A DNA stretch of 64,000 nt from contig NZ_JAJNRQ010000001.1 of NCBI RefSeq assembly GCF_021083645.1, positions 310,001-374,000 on the forward strand, in the 5' to 3' direction. This stretch comes from Schaalia sp. lx-260. GTDB taxonomy: Bacteria; Actinomycetota; Actinomycetes; Actinomycetales; Actinomycetaceae. A program made the position numbers and the translations under genes. The notes beneath the pieces are model-generated. The model ran no database searches. It had not been told where the DNA came from and saw only the letters and a list, made by a program, of their open reading frames with translations. Of this stretch, positions 27,335-35,775 are shown piece by piece (the stretch's first letter is position 1; each line of letters starts with the position of its first letter).

Positions 27335-27910
27335 TTACGAGGTTGCAGTCTCCGTTGTTTCTGTGCGTGCGAGAGTTTCATCAGGGCCGCAAGCTGAAGG
27401 GCTTGTGTTTTCTTGAGTAAGAGCGCTGAGGCGTTCAATGTGTTCACGGAGTTCTTCGAGTGTGTCACGCAATTCTGAGCGAACAAAATCACGTGTAGCC
27501 ATATCGCCCATTGCGATACGTAAACCAGCTATTTCACGTGTGAGGTACTCGGTGTCTGAAAGGTTTCGTTCAGCACGCTGGCGATCTTGTTGAGCTTGGA
27601 CGCGGTCACGATCATCTTGCCGGTTTTGGGCTAACAAAATCAAAGGAGCAGCATATGATGCTTGTAAGGAAAGCATGAGTGTGAGCGCAGTAAAACCTAA
27701 ATCTGCGCGGTCAAATTGCCATGCTTGTGGTGCGAGAGTGTTCCACCCGATCCAAGCGACAACGAAAAGCGTGAGGTACACCAAGAACTGGGGGGTTCCG
27801 CTGAAACGGGCAATGAGTTCTGCGCCACGACCTATGCGCTCAGACTCAAGGTTAATGCGAGGCAGTCGAAATTGACGGCGTTCTGCTGGTGTATCAAGAC
27901 GATCAGCCAT
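27335..27910 (-). CDS. DUF1003 membrane protein
   Basis: This 191-residue protein has the DUF1003 core: two membrane helices (FLVYLTLFVVAWIGWNTL and FTALTLMLSLQASYAAPLILL) linked by a short loop, followed by a charged coiled-coil tail (NRQDDRDRVQAQQDRQRAER) that continues to the C-terminus. It overlaps the end of the upstream MgtE-N/CBS gene by eight bases. The pair is conserved in actinobacteria and is thought to be linked to Mg2+ or metal transport, but no activity has been shown for DUF1003. Confidence 0.88.
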   Translation of the reverse strand: MADRLDTPAERRQFRLPRINLESERIGRGAELIARFSGTPQFLVYLTLFVVAWIGWNTLAPQAWQFDRADLGFTALTLMLSLQASYAAPLILLAQNRQDDRDRVQAQQDRQRAERNLSDTEYLTREIAGLRIAMGDMATRDFVRSELRDTLEELREHIERLSALTQENTSPSACGPDETLARTETTETATS

Positions 27911-29207
27911 CTATGCTCCTTGCCATCAGTCGGTCCGTGACCTCGTCATCAAAGTTACGCCAATCATCAGGTAATAGTTCGTCAAGAACGTCATCAGCTG
28001 AAACTGCGCCATGTAAATGCCCGTCTGTATCAACGACAGGCAGAACCGTGAGGTTGTATGTTGCAAGCAGTCGGGTGACTTTAGCGACGTGGTCTTCGGG
28101 TGAAACTAATTCAATGTCCGTATCCACAATGGTACCGACTTGTGTGTGGGGTGGTTCGCGTAGTGCGCGTTGAATGTGGACCATTCCTAAGAATTGTCCA
28201 GTAGGTGTTTCTAAAGGTGGGCGTGTAATGAACGCAGCGGTTGCTAAAGAAACAGATAAATCTTCACGACGTACAGCGGCAAGCATTTGGGCGACAGTGG
28301 CATCAGGTGGCAAAACCACCGGTTCTGTGGTCATGAGAGCACCTGCTGTGGACTCTTGGTAACGCAGGAGGCGACGTACGTCTTTTGCTTCTTCTGGTTC
28401 CATAAGTCCCAGCAGTTTTTGTGCACGTTCTACGGGGAGCTCAGAAACAAGGTCGGCTGCGTCATCAGGTTGCATGACATCGAGAACATCTGCTGCGCGT
28501 GAAGCGTCAAGGAGTGAGACGATTTCCACGCGGATTTCTTCGCTGAGTTCTTCAAGGACGTCAGCTAAACGGGCATCGGTTAGCGCCTGTGCGACGGCGA
28601 TACGTCGGTCTGCAGGTAGGTCATGTATGAAGTCCGCGAGGTCTGCGGCTTTCATATCTTCTGTTTGTTGAATGAGGGCTGTTGCTCCTTGGTTTGTGTC
28701 AGTGCGTAACAAACCGGTGATATCCGTAATATTGACGGTGAGTGTTTCGCCTCCTCGTCGGAAACCTAGAGGAGTGGTGCGTACACGCTGAACGTGTAAC
28801 ATGTCGATTACCCAGTCACGGGGACGGCGTTGCTGCATTGCGACGTCAAGGACACGTACTTCGCTGTCATCTTCGCTGAGGCGGACAACTCGGTCAAAAA
28901 GTTCTGAAACAACCAGTGTTTCAATGGGGCGTTGCTTAAATGAGCGAATGTTGAGCAGGCCTGTGGTGATGATGGAACCAGATTCAATGGCGGTGACTCG
29001 TGTCATGGGGAGGAATACGCGTTTGCGTGGCCCTACTTCTACAACGAATCCAATGACATTGGCCACTGTGTTGAGGCGGAAAGCTACAACGACATCGTGG
29101 ATTTTACCTACTTTGTCGCCCAATGGGTCAAAAACGCCGGTGCCTACGAGCTTGCCGATGTAGATACGGCGGCGACGGGTTGCGATTTCCAAGGGTGCAG
29201 TGCTCAC
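27903..29207 (-). CDS. PRC-barrel / MgtE N-terminal / CBS-domain protein
   Basis: This 434-residue protein has the sensor half of MgtE magnesium channels but no membrane segments. Two PRC-barrel-like regions (KLVGTGVFDPLGDKVGKIHD and a second near residue 125) come first. The superhelical MgtE_N domain follows (LADFIHDLPADRRIAVAQAL onward, with repeated E/D-rich helices to LGLMEPEEAKDVRRLL), then two CBS domains (ALMTTEPVVLPPDATVAQML; a second from IVDTDIELVSPEDH). It may sense Mg2+ or nucleotides and act with the adjacent DUF1003 protein. The GTG start has a -10-like TAGGCT six bases before it and no ribosome-binding site. Confidence 0.88.
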   Translation of the reverse strand: MSTAPLEIATRRRRIYIGKLVGTGVFDPLGDKVGKIHDVVVAFRLNTVANVIGFVVEVGPRKRVFLPMTRVTAIESGSIITTGLLNIRSFKQRPIETLVVSELFDRVVRLSEDDSEVRVLDVAMQQRRPRDWVIDMLHVQRVRTTPLGFRRGGETLTVNITDITGLLRTDTNQGATALIQQTEDMKAADLADFIHDLPADRRIAVAQALTDARLADVLEELSEEIRVEIVSLLDASRAADVLDVMQPDDAADLVSELPVERAQKLLGLMEPEEAKDVRRLLRYQESTAGALMTTEPVVLPPDATVAQMLAAVRREDLSVSLATAAFITRPPLETPTGQFLGMVHIQRALREPPHTQVGTIVDTDIELVSPEDHVAKVTRLLATYNLTVLPVVDTDGHLHGAVSADDVLDELLPDDWRNFDDEVTDRLMARSIDG

Positions 29208-29213
29208 AAGAAC

Positions 29214-29219
29214 AGCCTA
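29214..29219 (-). promoter_or_regulatory. Candidate -10 hexamer of a leaderless MgtE-N/CBS transcript
   Basis: On the minus strand TAGGCT ends six bases before the GTG start; the spacer GTTCTT contains no ribosome-binding site. The identical hexamer and spacing occur before prfB. Confidence 0.45.
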
Positions 29220-29297
29220 GGCTGATATCTAAAAGAAAGTGGAGCTATACGCGCTTGTGAGCGCTTTTGTGTCCACAATGAGGAAAGGGTGCGACCT

Positions 29298-29957
29298 ATG
29301 ATTCAACGAACTGGAGAAATGATGAGTGGCCCGCATTTACCTGATGGTGTTGAGGTTGCATCATATAAAACATATGCGGAAGCGCAAGCCGCAGTGGATT
29401 ATCTGTCAGATACTCAATTCGATATTAAAAATATCACAATTGTGGGGACTGATTTATTCATGGTGGAGCGGGTAACTGGACGACGCACAATGGCGACGGT
29501 GGCCTTGTCGGGTGCGATGACAGGTTTCCTGTGGGGCGGGTGTATTGGTTTCATTACTTTCTTTGGTAATCAGCAGGCAACGATGCCGTGGATGCTTTTG
29601 TCATTTGCTTTGGGTGGAGGCGCTTTGCTGGGGATGGTGATGTCAACTTTAAGTTACGCACTATCGGGCGGTAAACGTGATTTCACGTCGCGTTCACAGG
29701 TAGTAGCGGCGCGTTACGCTGTTCTGGCTTCTGCTGAAGTGGATAAGGCTTTCCAGCTTTTACAAAATACGCGGGGTAATCAGATGCGTCCGGCTCCTCG
29801 ACGTTCGCGTAGGGCTGAGTTGAGTGGTCCAACAGAATATGGGTCGCGTCCTGATGAACAGCCGCGTTTTGGTGTGCGTCTGGATGGAAATGAGATGAAC
29901 GATCAGCAGACGGCTTCAAGTAAGGCGACTGAGATCTCTGATACTCACGAGGTGTAG
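29298..29957 (+). CDS. GSP17M-like membrane protein
   Basis: This 219-residue protein starts with a domain like general stress protein 17M (VEVASYKTYAEAQAAVDYLS, then DIKNITIVGTDL). Two membrane helices follow in the middle (TMATVALSGAMTGFLWGGCIGFI and MPWMLLSFALGGGALLGMV), and a basic then acidic disordered tail ends the chain. It is transcribed divergently from the MgtE-N/CBS gene, and the two are neighbours in mycobacteria as well. The ATG at 29298 has AGGAAAGG at 29281-29288; an ATG at 29322 after GGAGA is an alternative. The role is unknown. Confidence 0.82.
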   Translation: MIQRTGEMMSGPHLPDGVEVASYKTYAEAQAAVDYLSDTQFDIKNITIVGTDLFMVERVTGRRTMATVALSGAMTGFLWGGCIGFITFFGNQQATMPWMLLSFALGGGALLGMVMSTLSYALSGGKRDFTSRSQVVAARYAVLASAEVDKAFQLLQNTRGNQMRPAPRRSRRAELSGPTEYGSRPDEQPRFGVRLDGNEMNDQQTASSKATEISDTHEV

Positions 29958-30340
29958 ATTGTGACTGTCGCGCCACGCGGAGTATAGGGGAGTAAAAAGA
30001 CAATGATTTCTTGTCCCGCTCCGTGAGGTGTTGTTGTGTAAGGCTTGCTGTTTCTATAAAGCGGCAAGCCTTACTTTTATTATGGAATTTTTGTGCCGTT
30101 TTTAAGATTTTTGTAAAAGTGCTTGTTTTTTCTTTGTGTCTGTGTCATGCTGTGTGTGAGCGTACGGTTTCTTGTTTGAGGGGCCGCGACTGAGAATATG
30201 GGTTTTGGTTTCTGTTGGGTTGGATTGGGCCGATAGTTACGCCGGTGTTTTCTTTTTGTTGAGGTGATGATGCCTCAGGGTTTATGTGTTCGTTTGTGTT
30301 TCAGAATTTCGCATGTGGGTGTTTATCGAAGGAGTAGATC
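29958..30340. other. 383-bp intergenic region before the secreted-protein island
   Basis: No long gene is seen. It holds the terminator at 30038-30081, a T-rich stretch (30080-30150), and the first copy of the 205-bp repeat from 30166. A possible leader reading frame begins at 30270 and overlaps the next gene (see findings). No known riboswitch class was recognised. Confidence 0.6.
30038..30081 (+). terminator. Terminator of the GSP17M-like gene
   Basis: GTAAGGCTTGC (30038-30048) pairs perfectly with GCAAGCCTTAC (30064-30074) over a 15-base loop, followed by TTTTATT. Confidence 0.85.
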
Positions 30341-30370
30341 ATGCGTGGAAAACGTTTTATTACTGCGTGT
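30166..30370 (+). repeat. 205-bp direct repeat, copy 1 (leader plus first ten codons)
   Basis: These 205 bases are identical, by direct base-by-base comparison, to 32501-32705. The repeat covers about 175 bases of leader, the ribosome-binding site AAGGAG and the first ten codons (encoding MRGKRFITAC) of the following gene. Similarity continues imperfectly for about 35 bases upstream. The leader includes a small hairpin-like GAGG...CCTC. No transposase or terminal inverted repeats flank it. Confidence 0.95.
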
Positions 30371-31093
30371 ATGTCGGTGGTGTGTTCGTGTGGGTTATTT
30401 ATTGCGTCGGGGGCTGCTTATGCGGCAAGTGATGATGATGTGAAGATTGATGAGATTATTCGTTTGAATCCGTATGAGCTTACTCGTGAGGAAGTGCGTA
30501 CTCATTTGGAGGAGTATTCCCAAGAGACAGGGAAAACTCAGTCTGAACTTTTAGATCAAGCATTGATGGAGCTACGCGAACAGCATGCGCTTGCTGTGGA
30601 AAGTGGAAATCAGGGAAGCAGCTTCCGATCAGCAGGACCTGGTCTTGTTTACCTTCCTACTTCATACAACAAAGGCGATATTTACTACACGGATGCGGGT
30701 AGTTCTGGGGCGAACTGGGGACATGTCGGTTTGTATTGTGATAAACGCTGGTTGGTTGAAGCCTCTGGAATAGGGAAGAAAAGTGACTGGAAATGGCACT
30801 ATGACCTTCAAGTCCTCAGAGGAACACTTCTGCTGGAAGTGAAAACGAATCAGGTCAAACGTAATATTGCTGCGGATTATGCTTATAACAACCTGAGAGA
30901 CTACCCCTATAACATGGTTTTCTGGGCAAATAAATCACTCAAACCGGATAAATTGAACTGCTCTCAGCTCGTGTGGCTTGCCTATTACAAATCGGTTGGT
31001 ATTGATTTGGATGGTAATGGTGGTCCAGGTGTGTATCCGCGGGATATTCGTGACTCGCCTTTGACTGCAGTGAACTGGATTGTGAATTCATAA
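30341..31093 (+). CDS. Secreted YiiX/YebB-like permuted papain-fold hydrolase
   Basis: This 250-residue exported protein has a signal peptide (basic MRGKR, hydrophobic stretch, cleavage near AYA-AS at residue 29) and a helical linker. A domain resembling the circularly permuted NlpC/P60 (YiiX/YebB, DUF830) hydrolases follows. Its likely active residues are His128 in NWGHVGLY, Glu140 in LVEASG, and Cys207 in LNCSQLVWLAYY; the order His-before-Cys is typical of the permuted class. Substrates of relatives include amide or thioester bonds in lipids and peptidoglycan; none can be assigned here. It is the first gene of the island and is followed 46 bp later by a lipoprotein gene, probably in one transcript. 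Confidence 0.75.
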   Translation: MRGKRFITACMSVVCSCGLFIASGAAYAASDDDVKIDEIIRLNPYELTREEVRTHLEEYSQETGKTQSELLDQALMELREQHALAVESGNQGSSFRSAGPGLVYLPTSYNKGDIYYTDAGSSGANWGHVGLYCDKRWLVEASGIGKKSDWKWHYDLQVLRGTLLLEVKTNQVKRNIAADYAYNNLRDYPYNMVFWANKSLKPDKLNCSQLVWLAYYKSVGIDLDGNGGPGVYPRDIRDSPLTAVNWIVNS

Positions 31094-31139
31094 AAATTTG
31101 TGTTTATAAGAGCGAAATTTTCAGTAGGGAACAGATAGT

Positions 31140-32411
31140 ATGTCTGGAAAACGTTTTATTACTGCGTGTGTGGCTGCTTTGTGTGTGTTGTTGGCGGGGT
31201 GTGGTCCTGCTCATCGCGTGAGTATGGAGGAAGCCTCACTGCGTGATGTTGTGATGGTTGTACAGGTAGGAAATCAGGTAGATACCCAGTCCTTTTTTCC
31301 TCAAAAGGCAGGATTCTTACTTTTAGTACATGCTGACGGTACTTACCGAACAGTAGATGTCGGGTTGATGGCTACTGCTCGGCCTCTGTGGTCTGACGCG
31401 GGTGTGTATTTTGGTGGGCCTAAAAACGAATATTTACTTTCAGCGGATGCTCTCACAACAATTGCTCGTAGTGAGGAAGAACGACATGAAATTTCGCGTT
31501 TCCTTACTCCCGACGGGAAAGGTTTTATTTCCTTTTACAACAGTGGAGGCGACCCGCATGGGTATATGCAGCGCATTGTGGCCGGTGATGCTCAAGGCGT
31601 AGAAACACTTGATGTGCCTGGAATCTACACAACAGTAGGGCAATGCGGTGATCGTATTTTTGCTCTAACAGATACAGGTATCGCACCTCAGCTTTCTGCT
31701 GAGGCTGAGCGCATGGCAAAAGAGCTGCCGGATATTGGCTCAGAAGTTCCTGAAAGTGATAAAGAAGAAGGTTACGACGTTCTTGTTCAGGTGTATCCCC
31801 GTGAAGGTGATTTACATCCAAAGATCGTTGGTGTGAGCAAGCGAGACGCGAATATGAGTGCCGGGGCAGTGGATTTTCCCTGTATTGATAACACTTTGTA
31901 CATCCCCGCACATAAGAGAGGGAATTCGGATGCTCCTAAGCAAGAGCAGGACCCTCGATGGGGAAGCGTGTATATGCAGGTGTGGGATATTAGTACAGGC
32001 CAGCGCACGTACATGCCGTTACACAATGAGCAAGGCCAAAGTATTGAGCTGAATGATAACTATGCGGGGCCCTATGAAGGCGAGCAAAAAGGGAATACCT
32101 ATACGTTTTTTGCTCGTAATGGTCAAGTGTTTACAACAGACCTGACAACAGGAGTCACGCATGAAAAAGTGCAAATACCGATTTATGAGAATTCTTTTTG
32201 GAGTGAATACCGTGTGCGGGATGGGTGCGTGTATGCTCTCGGACCCAGCGGGGAAGGGACAGATGCTTCTTTCGCTCTCAAGCGTTACAACGTTGAAACC
32301 GGTGAAAGCAAGGAAATTCTTACAATTCCTGAATTTCATAAGCTTCTTACGGAAGACATGTGGGTTTTTGGTATGGCTTTCAACCCTGAGTGGCTGAATA
32401 AAGTGAAGTGA
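31140..32411 (+). CDS. Lipoprotein of unknown function, paralogue A
   Basis: This 423-residue lipoprotein has the lipobox LLAGC with acyl-accepting Cys at residue 21. Its first ten residues differ from those of the upstream hydrolase only at residue 2. The mature part has no recognised family. It contains recurring short beta-rich units that end in turn motifs (GFISFYNSGG, QCGDRIFALTDT, YMQVWDISTGQRTY, TFFARNGQVFTTDLTTGVTH, ALKRYNVETGES), suggesting a beta-propeller of six or seven blades; this is an inference from pattern only. It closely resembles the next gene over its whole length. AGGGA precedes the ATG. It probably sits on the outer face of the membrane with its paralogue. Confidence 0.72.
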   Translation: MSGKRFITACVAALCVLLAGCGPAHRVSMEEASLRDVVMVVQVGNQVDTQSFFPQKAGFLLLVHADGTYRTVDVGLMATARPLWSDAGVYFGGPKNEYLLSADALTTIARSEEERHEISRFLTPDGKGFISFYNSGGDPHGYMQRIVAGDAQGVETLDVPGIYTTVGQCGDRIFALTDTGIAPQLSAEAERMAKELPDIGSEVPESDKEEGYDVLVQVYPREGDLHPKIVGVSKRDANMSAGAVDFPCIDNTLYIPAHKRGNSDAPKQEQDPRWGSVYMQVWDISTGQRTYMPLHNEQGQSIELNDNYAGPYEGEQKGNTYTFFARNGQVFTTDLTTGVTHEKVQIPIYENSFWSEYRVRDGCVYALGPSGEGTDASFALKRYNVETGESKEILTIPEFHKLLTEDMWVFGMAFNPEWLNKVK

Positions 32412-32500
32412 GAAATTTTGAGGGGGAGTGAGACGCGAAGCCAAGGGAGAGTAAAACTATCTGTTTTTCTTTATTCCTGTGTCATGCTGTGTATGCGTAG

Positions 32501-32705
32501 GGTTTCTTGTTTGAGGGGCCGCGACTGAGAATATGGGTTTTGGTTTCTGTTGGGTTGGATTGGGCCGATAGTTACGCCGGTGTTTTCTTTTTGTTGAGGT
32601 GATGATGCCTCAGGGTTTATGTGTTCGTTTGTGTTTCAGAATTTCGCATGTGGGTGTTTATCGAAGGAGTAGATCATGCGTGGAAAACGTTTTATTACTG
32701 CGTGT
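32501..32705 (+). repeat. 205-bp direct repeat, copy 2 (leader plus first ten codons)
   Basis: Identical to 30166-30370 and placed in the same way over the leader and start of the second lipoprotein gene. After codon ten this copy continues like paralogue A (VAALC), not like the hydrolase gene, so the junction falls within the signal peptide. Confidence 0.95.
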
Positions 32706-33950
32706 GTGGCTGCTTTGTGTGCGTTGCTGGCGGGGTGTGGTCCTGCTCATCGTGTGAGTATGCAGGAAGCCTCACTGCGTGATGTCGTGATGGTTGTGCA
32801 GGCGGGACATGATTCTCAAGAAAAATCAATTTTGCCAAAGAACGTGGGTTACCTTGTATTAGTGCATGCTGATGGCAGTATTCAAGCTCTGAATGTTGGA
32901 CGAATGGAACAGGGGCGTCCCCTGTGGTCTGATGCGGGTGTGTATTTTGGTGGGCCTGAAAATGAGTATCTGCTTTCTGATGATGGTGTGACGACTCTGC
33001 CACGTGGGGTTAAAGAAAGTCGTGAACTGTCGCGTTTTCTCAGCCCTGATGGGAAAGGTTTTATTTCCTTTTATAACAGTGGTGGCACTCCTGACGGATA
33101 CTTGCAACGTATCGTGGCAGGTGACACCAGTGGTGTGGAGGTTATTGATATTCCAGGTGCTTATATGGTGATGGGACAGTGTGGGGATCGTATTCTTGCA
33201 GTCACAGATACTCGCTTGTCTCCACAACTTTCCGCTGAAGCCGCGCGTATGGCAAAAGAGCTGCCGAATATTGGTTCGGAGGTTCCTGAAAGCGAAAAGG
33301 GAGATAAATACGCAGTTCTTGTTCAGGTGTATCCCCGCGAAAGTACTTTGCATCCGAAGATTCTTGCGGTGAGTGTGGAGGATACGAATATGAATGCAGG
33401 CGCACTCGATTTTCCGTGCATCGGTAACAAGTTATATATCCCAGCCGATAAGGATGAGCCTCTTGATCCAAACGCTGAGAAAGTTAGACAGCGGCCGCTG
33501 TGGGCATCACTGTATATGCAAGTGTGGGACATGGATACCGGTACGCGAAGCTACATGCAACTACATGACGAAGAAGGTCACAACATTGAGATAGATAGAG
33601 ATGATTCCGGAGTGTTCGAGGGTGAGCAAAAAGGGAATTCTTACACGTTTTTTGCTCGTAATGGTCAGGTGTTTACAACAGACCTGACAACAGGAGTCAC
33701 GCATGAAAAGCCGCAAGTTCCGGTCTACAAGAGTTATTTTTGGAGTGAATACCGTGTGCGGGACGGGTACGTGTATGCTCTTGGACCCAGCGGGGAAGAA
33801 ACAGATGGACCTTTCACACTTAGGCGCTACAACGTTGAAACCGGTGAAAGTGAAGAACTACTATCCATACCTCAACTCAACCAAATCCTGTCGCAAGACA
33901 TGACAGTTTACGGAATGGCTTTCAAACCCAACTGGCCAGATAAAAATTGA
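32676..33950 (+). CDS. Lipoprotein of unknown function, paralogue B
   Basis: This 424-residue lipoprotein is a tandem paralogue of the preceding gene product: same lipobox (LLAGC, Cys21), same GPAHRVSM start of the mature part, and the same beta-rich repeats in order. Conservation is uneven: the signal region and the stretch around TFFARNGQVFTTDLTTGVTH are almost identical even at DNA level, while other parts differ freely. That pattern fits duplication with later gene conversion or selection on the shared parts. It has its own copy of the 205-bp leader, with AAGGAG before the ATG, so it can be expressed independently of the two upstream genes. Function unknown. Confidence 0.72.
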   Translation: MRGKRFITACVAALCALLAGCGPAHRVSMQEASLRDVVMVVQAGHDSQEKSILPKNVGYLVLVHADGSIQALNVGRMEQGRPLWSDAGVYFGGPENEYLLSDDGVTTLPRGVKESRELSRFLSPDGKGFISFYNSGGTPDGYLQRIVAGDTSGVEVIDIPGAYMVMGQCGDRILAVTDTRLSPQLSAEAARMAKELPNIGSEVPESEKGDKYAVLVQVYPRESTLHPKILAVSVEDTNMNAGALDFPCIGNKLYIPADKDEPLDPNAEKVRQRPLWASLYMQVWDMDTGTRSYMQLHDEEGHNIEIDRDDSGVFEGEQKGNSYTFFARNGQVFTTDLTTGVTHEKPQVPVYKSYFWSEYRVRDGYVYALGPSGEETDGPFTLRRYNVETGESEELLSIPQLNQILSQDMTVYGMAFKPNWPDKN

Positions 33951-34081
33951 GAAAAATCTAAGGAAAACGCGAGGAAAGGATAGTTCCACAATCATCTCAT
34001 TGCACTCTGCCTGTTGGGACATCCTATGCGCAAAGAGCAAAATAATAAGCGGAACTTCGTCGCCTCCCACATTCACACTGA

Positions 34082-34116
34082 GGGTGTGCTGAGTACAGCA
34101 AATACACAGCACACCC
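34082..34116. terminator. Hairpin between lipoprotein B and convergent pepP
   Basis: GGGTGTGCTG and CAGCACACCC form a 10-bp stem with a 15-base loop. No U-tract follows on either strand, so terminator function is tentative. Confidence 0.4.
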
Positions 34117-34156
34117 CTGCCTCAATCAGCTTATAATCAGCGACATACACATAAAA

Positions 34157-35713
34157 TCAGCCTTGAACCTGCGCAATCCATGCTTCCACATCAGCAATCG
34201 TGCGCGGAATACTTTCAGATATGCGAGTCACCGACCCATCCTCGTTGACAACAACATCATCCTCAATACGCACACCGATACCACGGAACTCCTCAGGAAC
34301 GAGCAAATCATCTGCACGGAAATACAAACCAGGCTCAATGGTGAAACACATGCCAGGCTCCAGCAAAGCCTCCTGATACATTTCACGTCGCGCCTGAGCG
34401 CAATCATGCACATCAAGACCTAAATGATGGCTCGTCCCATGCGGCATCCAGCGACGATGCTGCTGACCAGAAGGCAACAATGCCTCCTCAGGTGAAACAG
34501 GCAGTAACCCCCACTCATCTAAACGCGCCACCAACACGCGCATAGCGGCCTCATGTAAATGACGGAAACGTGCCCCCGGCTCATTTGCTCGCGCTAAAGC
34601 TGCTTCACACGCATCCAAAACAGCCTGATACACCTGAGCCTGCACCCGCGAAAAACGACCATTGACAGGTAAAGTTCGCGTAATGTCGGCAGTGTATAGA
34701 GAATCCACTTCCACACCGGCATCGACAAGTACAAGATCACCTTCACGAACAGGGCCATCATTATCAATCCAATGCAACGTATTTGCATGATTACCGGAAG
34801 CAGCAATCGTGTCGTAGCCTAAACCATTGCCTTCCTCACGCGCATGAGCACCGAAAGCTCCCTCAATGACACGCTCGCCGCGCTGATGATTCACTGCACG
34901 CGGCAACTGACGGATAATCTCATCAAAACCCTTATGGGTGGCTTCAACCGCTTTTTTGAGTTCCGCGATCTCCCACGGATCTTTACGCAGGCGAATCTCA
35001 GACAAATGCTCCTCTAAACGCTCGTCACATTCACGAGCCTCATCTCCTGCGGGCAAACCTGCCTGTGCCCGTACCTCATCAACCATTGCTTGAATCTGCG
35101 TATCCACGTCACGGATTACACGCAACGACACCTGACCGGCATCCTTTGCTAAAGCATCACGCAATGTATCAATATGAGCACAACGCAGGCCCGTAGCCGC
35201 TGATACTTCCTCTAAAGAAGGACGTGCACCCACCCAAAATTCTCCATAACGCGCATCCGCATAAAATTCTTCCGAAGAACGTGAGGCACGAGGTTTGAAA
35301 AATAAAACAGCCTCATGTGGGCCTTGGGGATTACCGTCCTCATCAAGCGAAGCAGGCTCAAGGACGATGACAGCATCAGGCTCACGTTCTGCTCCTAAAC
35401 CTGACAGGTGAGCAAAAGCTGAATAAGCGCGGAAACGGTAAGCACAATCATTGTTGCGCGTCTTGTAAGTTCCTGCTGGTATGACAAGGCGTTCCGCAGG
35501 AAAAGGAGCTCCCGCATATTCTGCGCGGGCAGATAAGTAATCAGCAACCGGTTCACGTTCAGGTAAGGCAGCCTGACGTGGCCCCCAATTTGAGCCAATA
35601 AAATCCTTAAAAGCAGCAGAATCAGGACGATGAGAGCGGTTCTCTCCACGGCTGGCCATTGATTGATTGACAGTGGCAGAAGTTTCAGTATCTGAGGTGG
35701 AATCAGCAGTCAT
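34157..35713 (-). CDS. pepP: Xaa-Pro aminopeptidase (M24B)
   Basis: Aminopeptidase P removes an N-terminal residue next to proline. The 518-residue protein has an N-terminal creatinase-like domain (VIPAGTYKTRNNDCAYRFR) and a C-terminal pita-bread domain. The metal ligands are visible in LVDAGVEVDSLYTADITRT (two Asp), HGTSHHLGLDVHD (His), FTIEPGLYF (Glu) and GVRIEDDVVV (Glu). An acidic, Ser-rich N-terminal tail precedes the catalytic part. It is divergent from the PHP-domain gene. GATAAT seven bases before the ATG, with no ribosome-binding site, suggests a leaderless transcript. Confidence 0.92.
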   Translation of the reverse strand: MTADSTSDTETSATVNQSMASRGENRSHRPDSAAFKDFIGSNWGPRQAALPEREPVADYLSARAEYAGAPFPAERLVIPAGTYKTRNNDCAYRFRAYSAFAHLSGLGAEREPDAVIVLEPASLDEDGNPQGPHEAVLFFKPRASRSSEEFYADARYGEFWVGARPSLEEVSAATGLRCAHIDTLRDALAKDAGQVSLRVIRDVDTQIQAMVDEVRAQAGLPAGDEARECDERLEEHLSEIRLRKDPWEIAELKKAVEATHKGFDEIIRQLPRAVNHQRGERVIEGAFGAHAREEGNGLGYDTIAASGNHANTLHWIDNDGPVREGDLVLVDAGVEVDSLYTADITRTLPVNGRFSRVQAQVYQAVLDACEAALARANEPGARFRHLHEAAMRVLVARLDEWGLLPVSPEEALLPSGQQHRRWMPHGTSHHLGLDVHDCAQARREMYQEALLEPGMCFTIEPGLYFRADDLLVPEEFRGIGVRIEDDVVVNEDGSVTRISESIPRTIADVEAWIAQVQG

Positions 35714-35720
35714 GCTATCT

Positions 35721-35726
35721 ATTATC
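35721..35726 (-). promoter_or_regulatory. Candidate -10 hexamer of a leaderless pepP transcript
   Basis: GATAAT on the minus strand ends seven bases before the ATG. Together with the facing TATAGT at 35762, it packs two divergent promoters into 62 bp. Confidence 0.5.
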
Positions 35727-35761
35727 GCACCGATGAAGCCTGCAATGTGGCGCCACTTTCC

Positions 35762-35767
35762 TATAGT
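35762..35767 (+). promoter_or_regulatory. Candidate -10 hexamer of a leaderless PHP-domain transcript
   Basis: TATAGT ends eight bases before the ATG of the PHP gene, and no ribosome-binding site lies between. The -35 region is weak. Confidence 0.5.
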
Positions 35768-35775
35768 CTCGACAT

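Noticed and set aside
30166-30340. Cyclic-di-AMP (ydaO) or another known riboswitch in the leader of the secreted island
   Set aside because: Cell-wall hydrolase genes of actinobacteria often carry this riboswitch, but its conserved GGGGAACC, GGGGU and CCGUCAGCUAACC blocks are missing.
30166-32705. Insertion sequence or transposon formed by the 205-bp direct repeats
   Set aside because: No transposase, terminal inverted repeats or target-site duplication is present, and the repeats match gene starts exactly.
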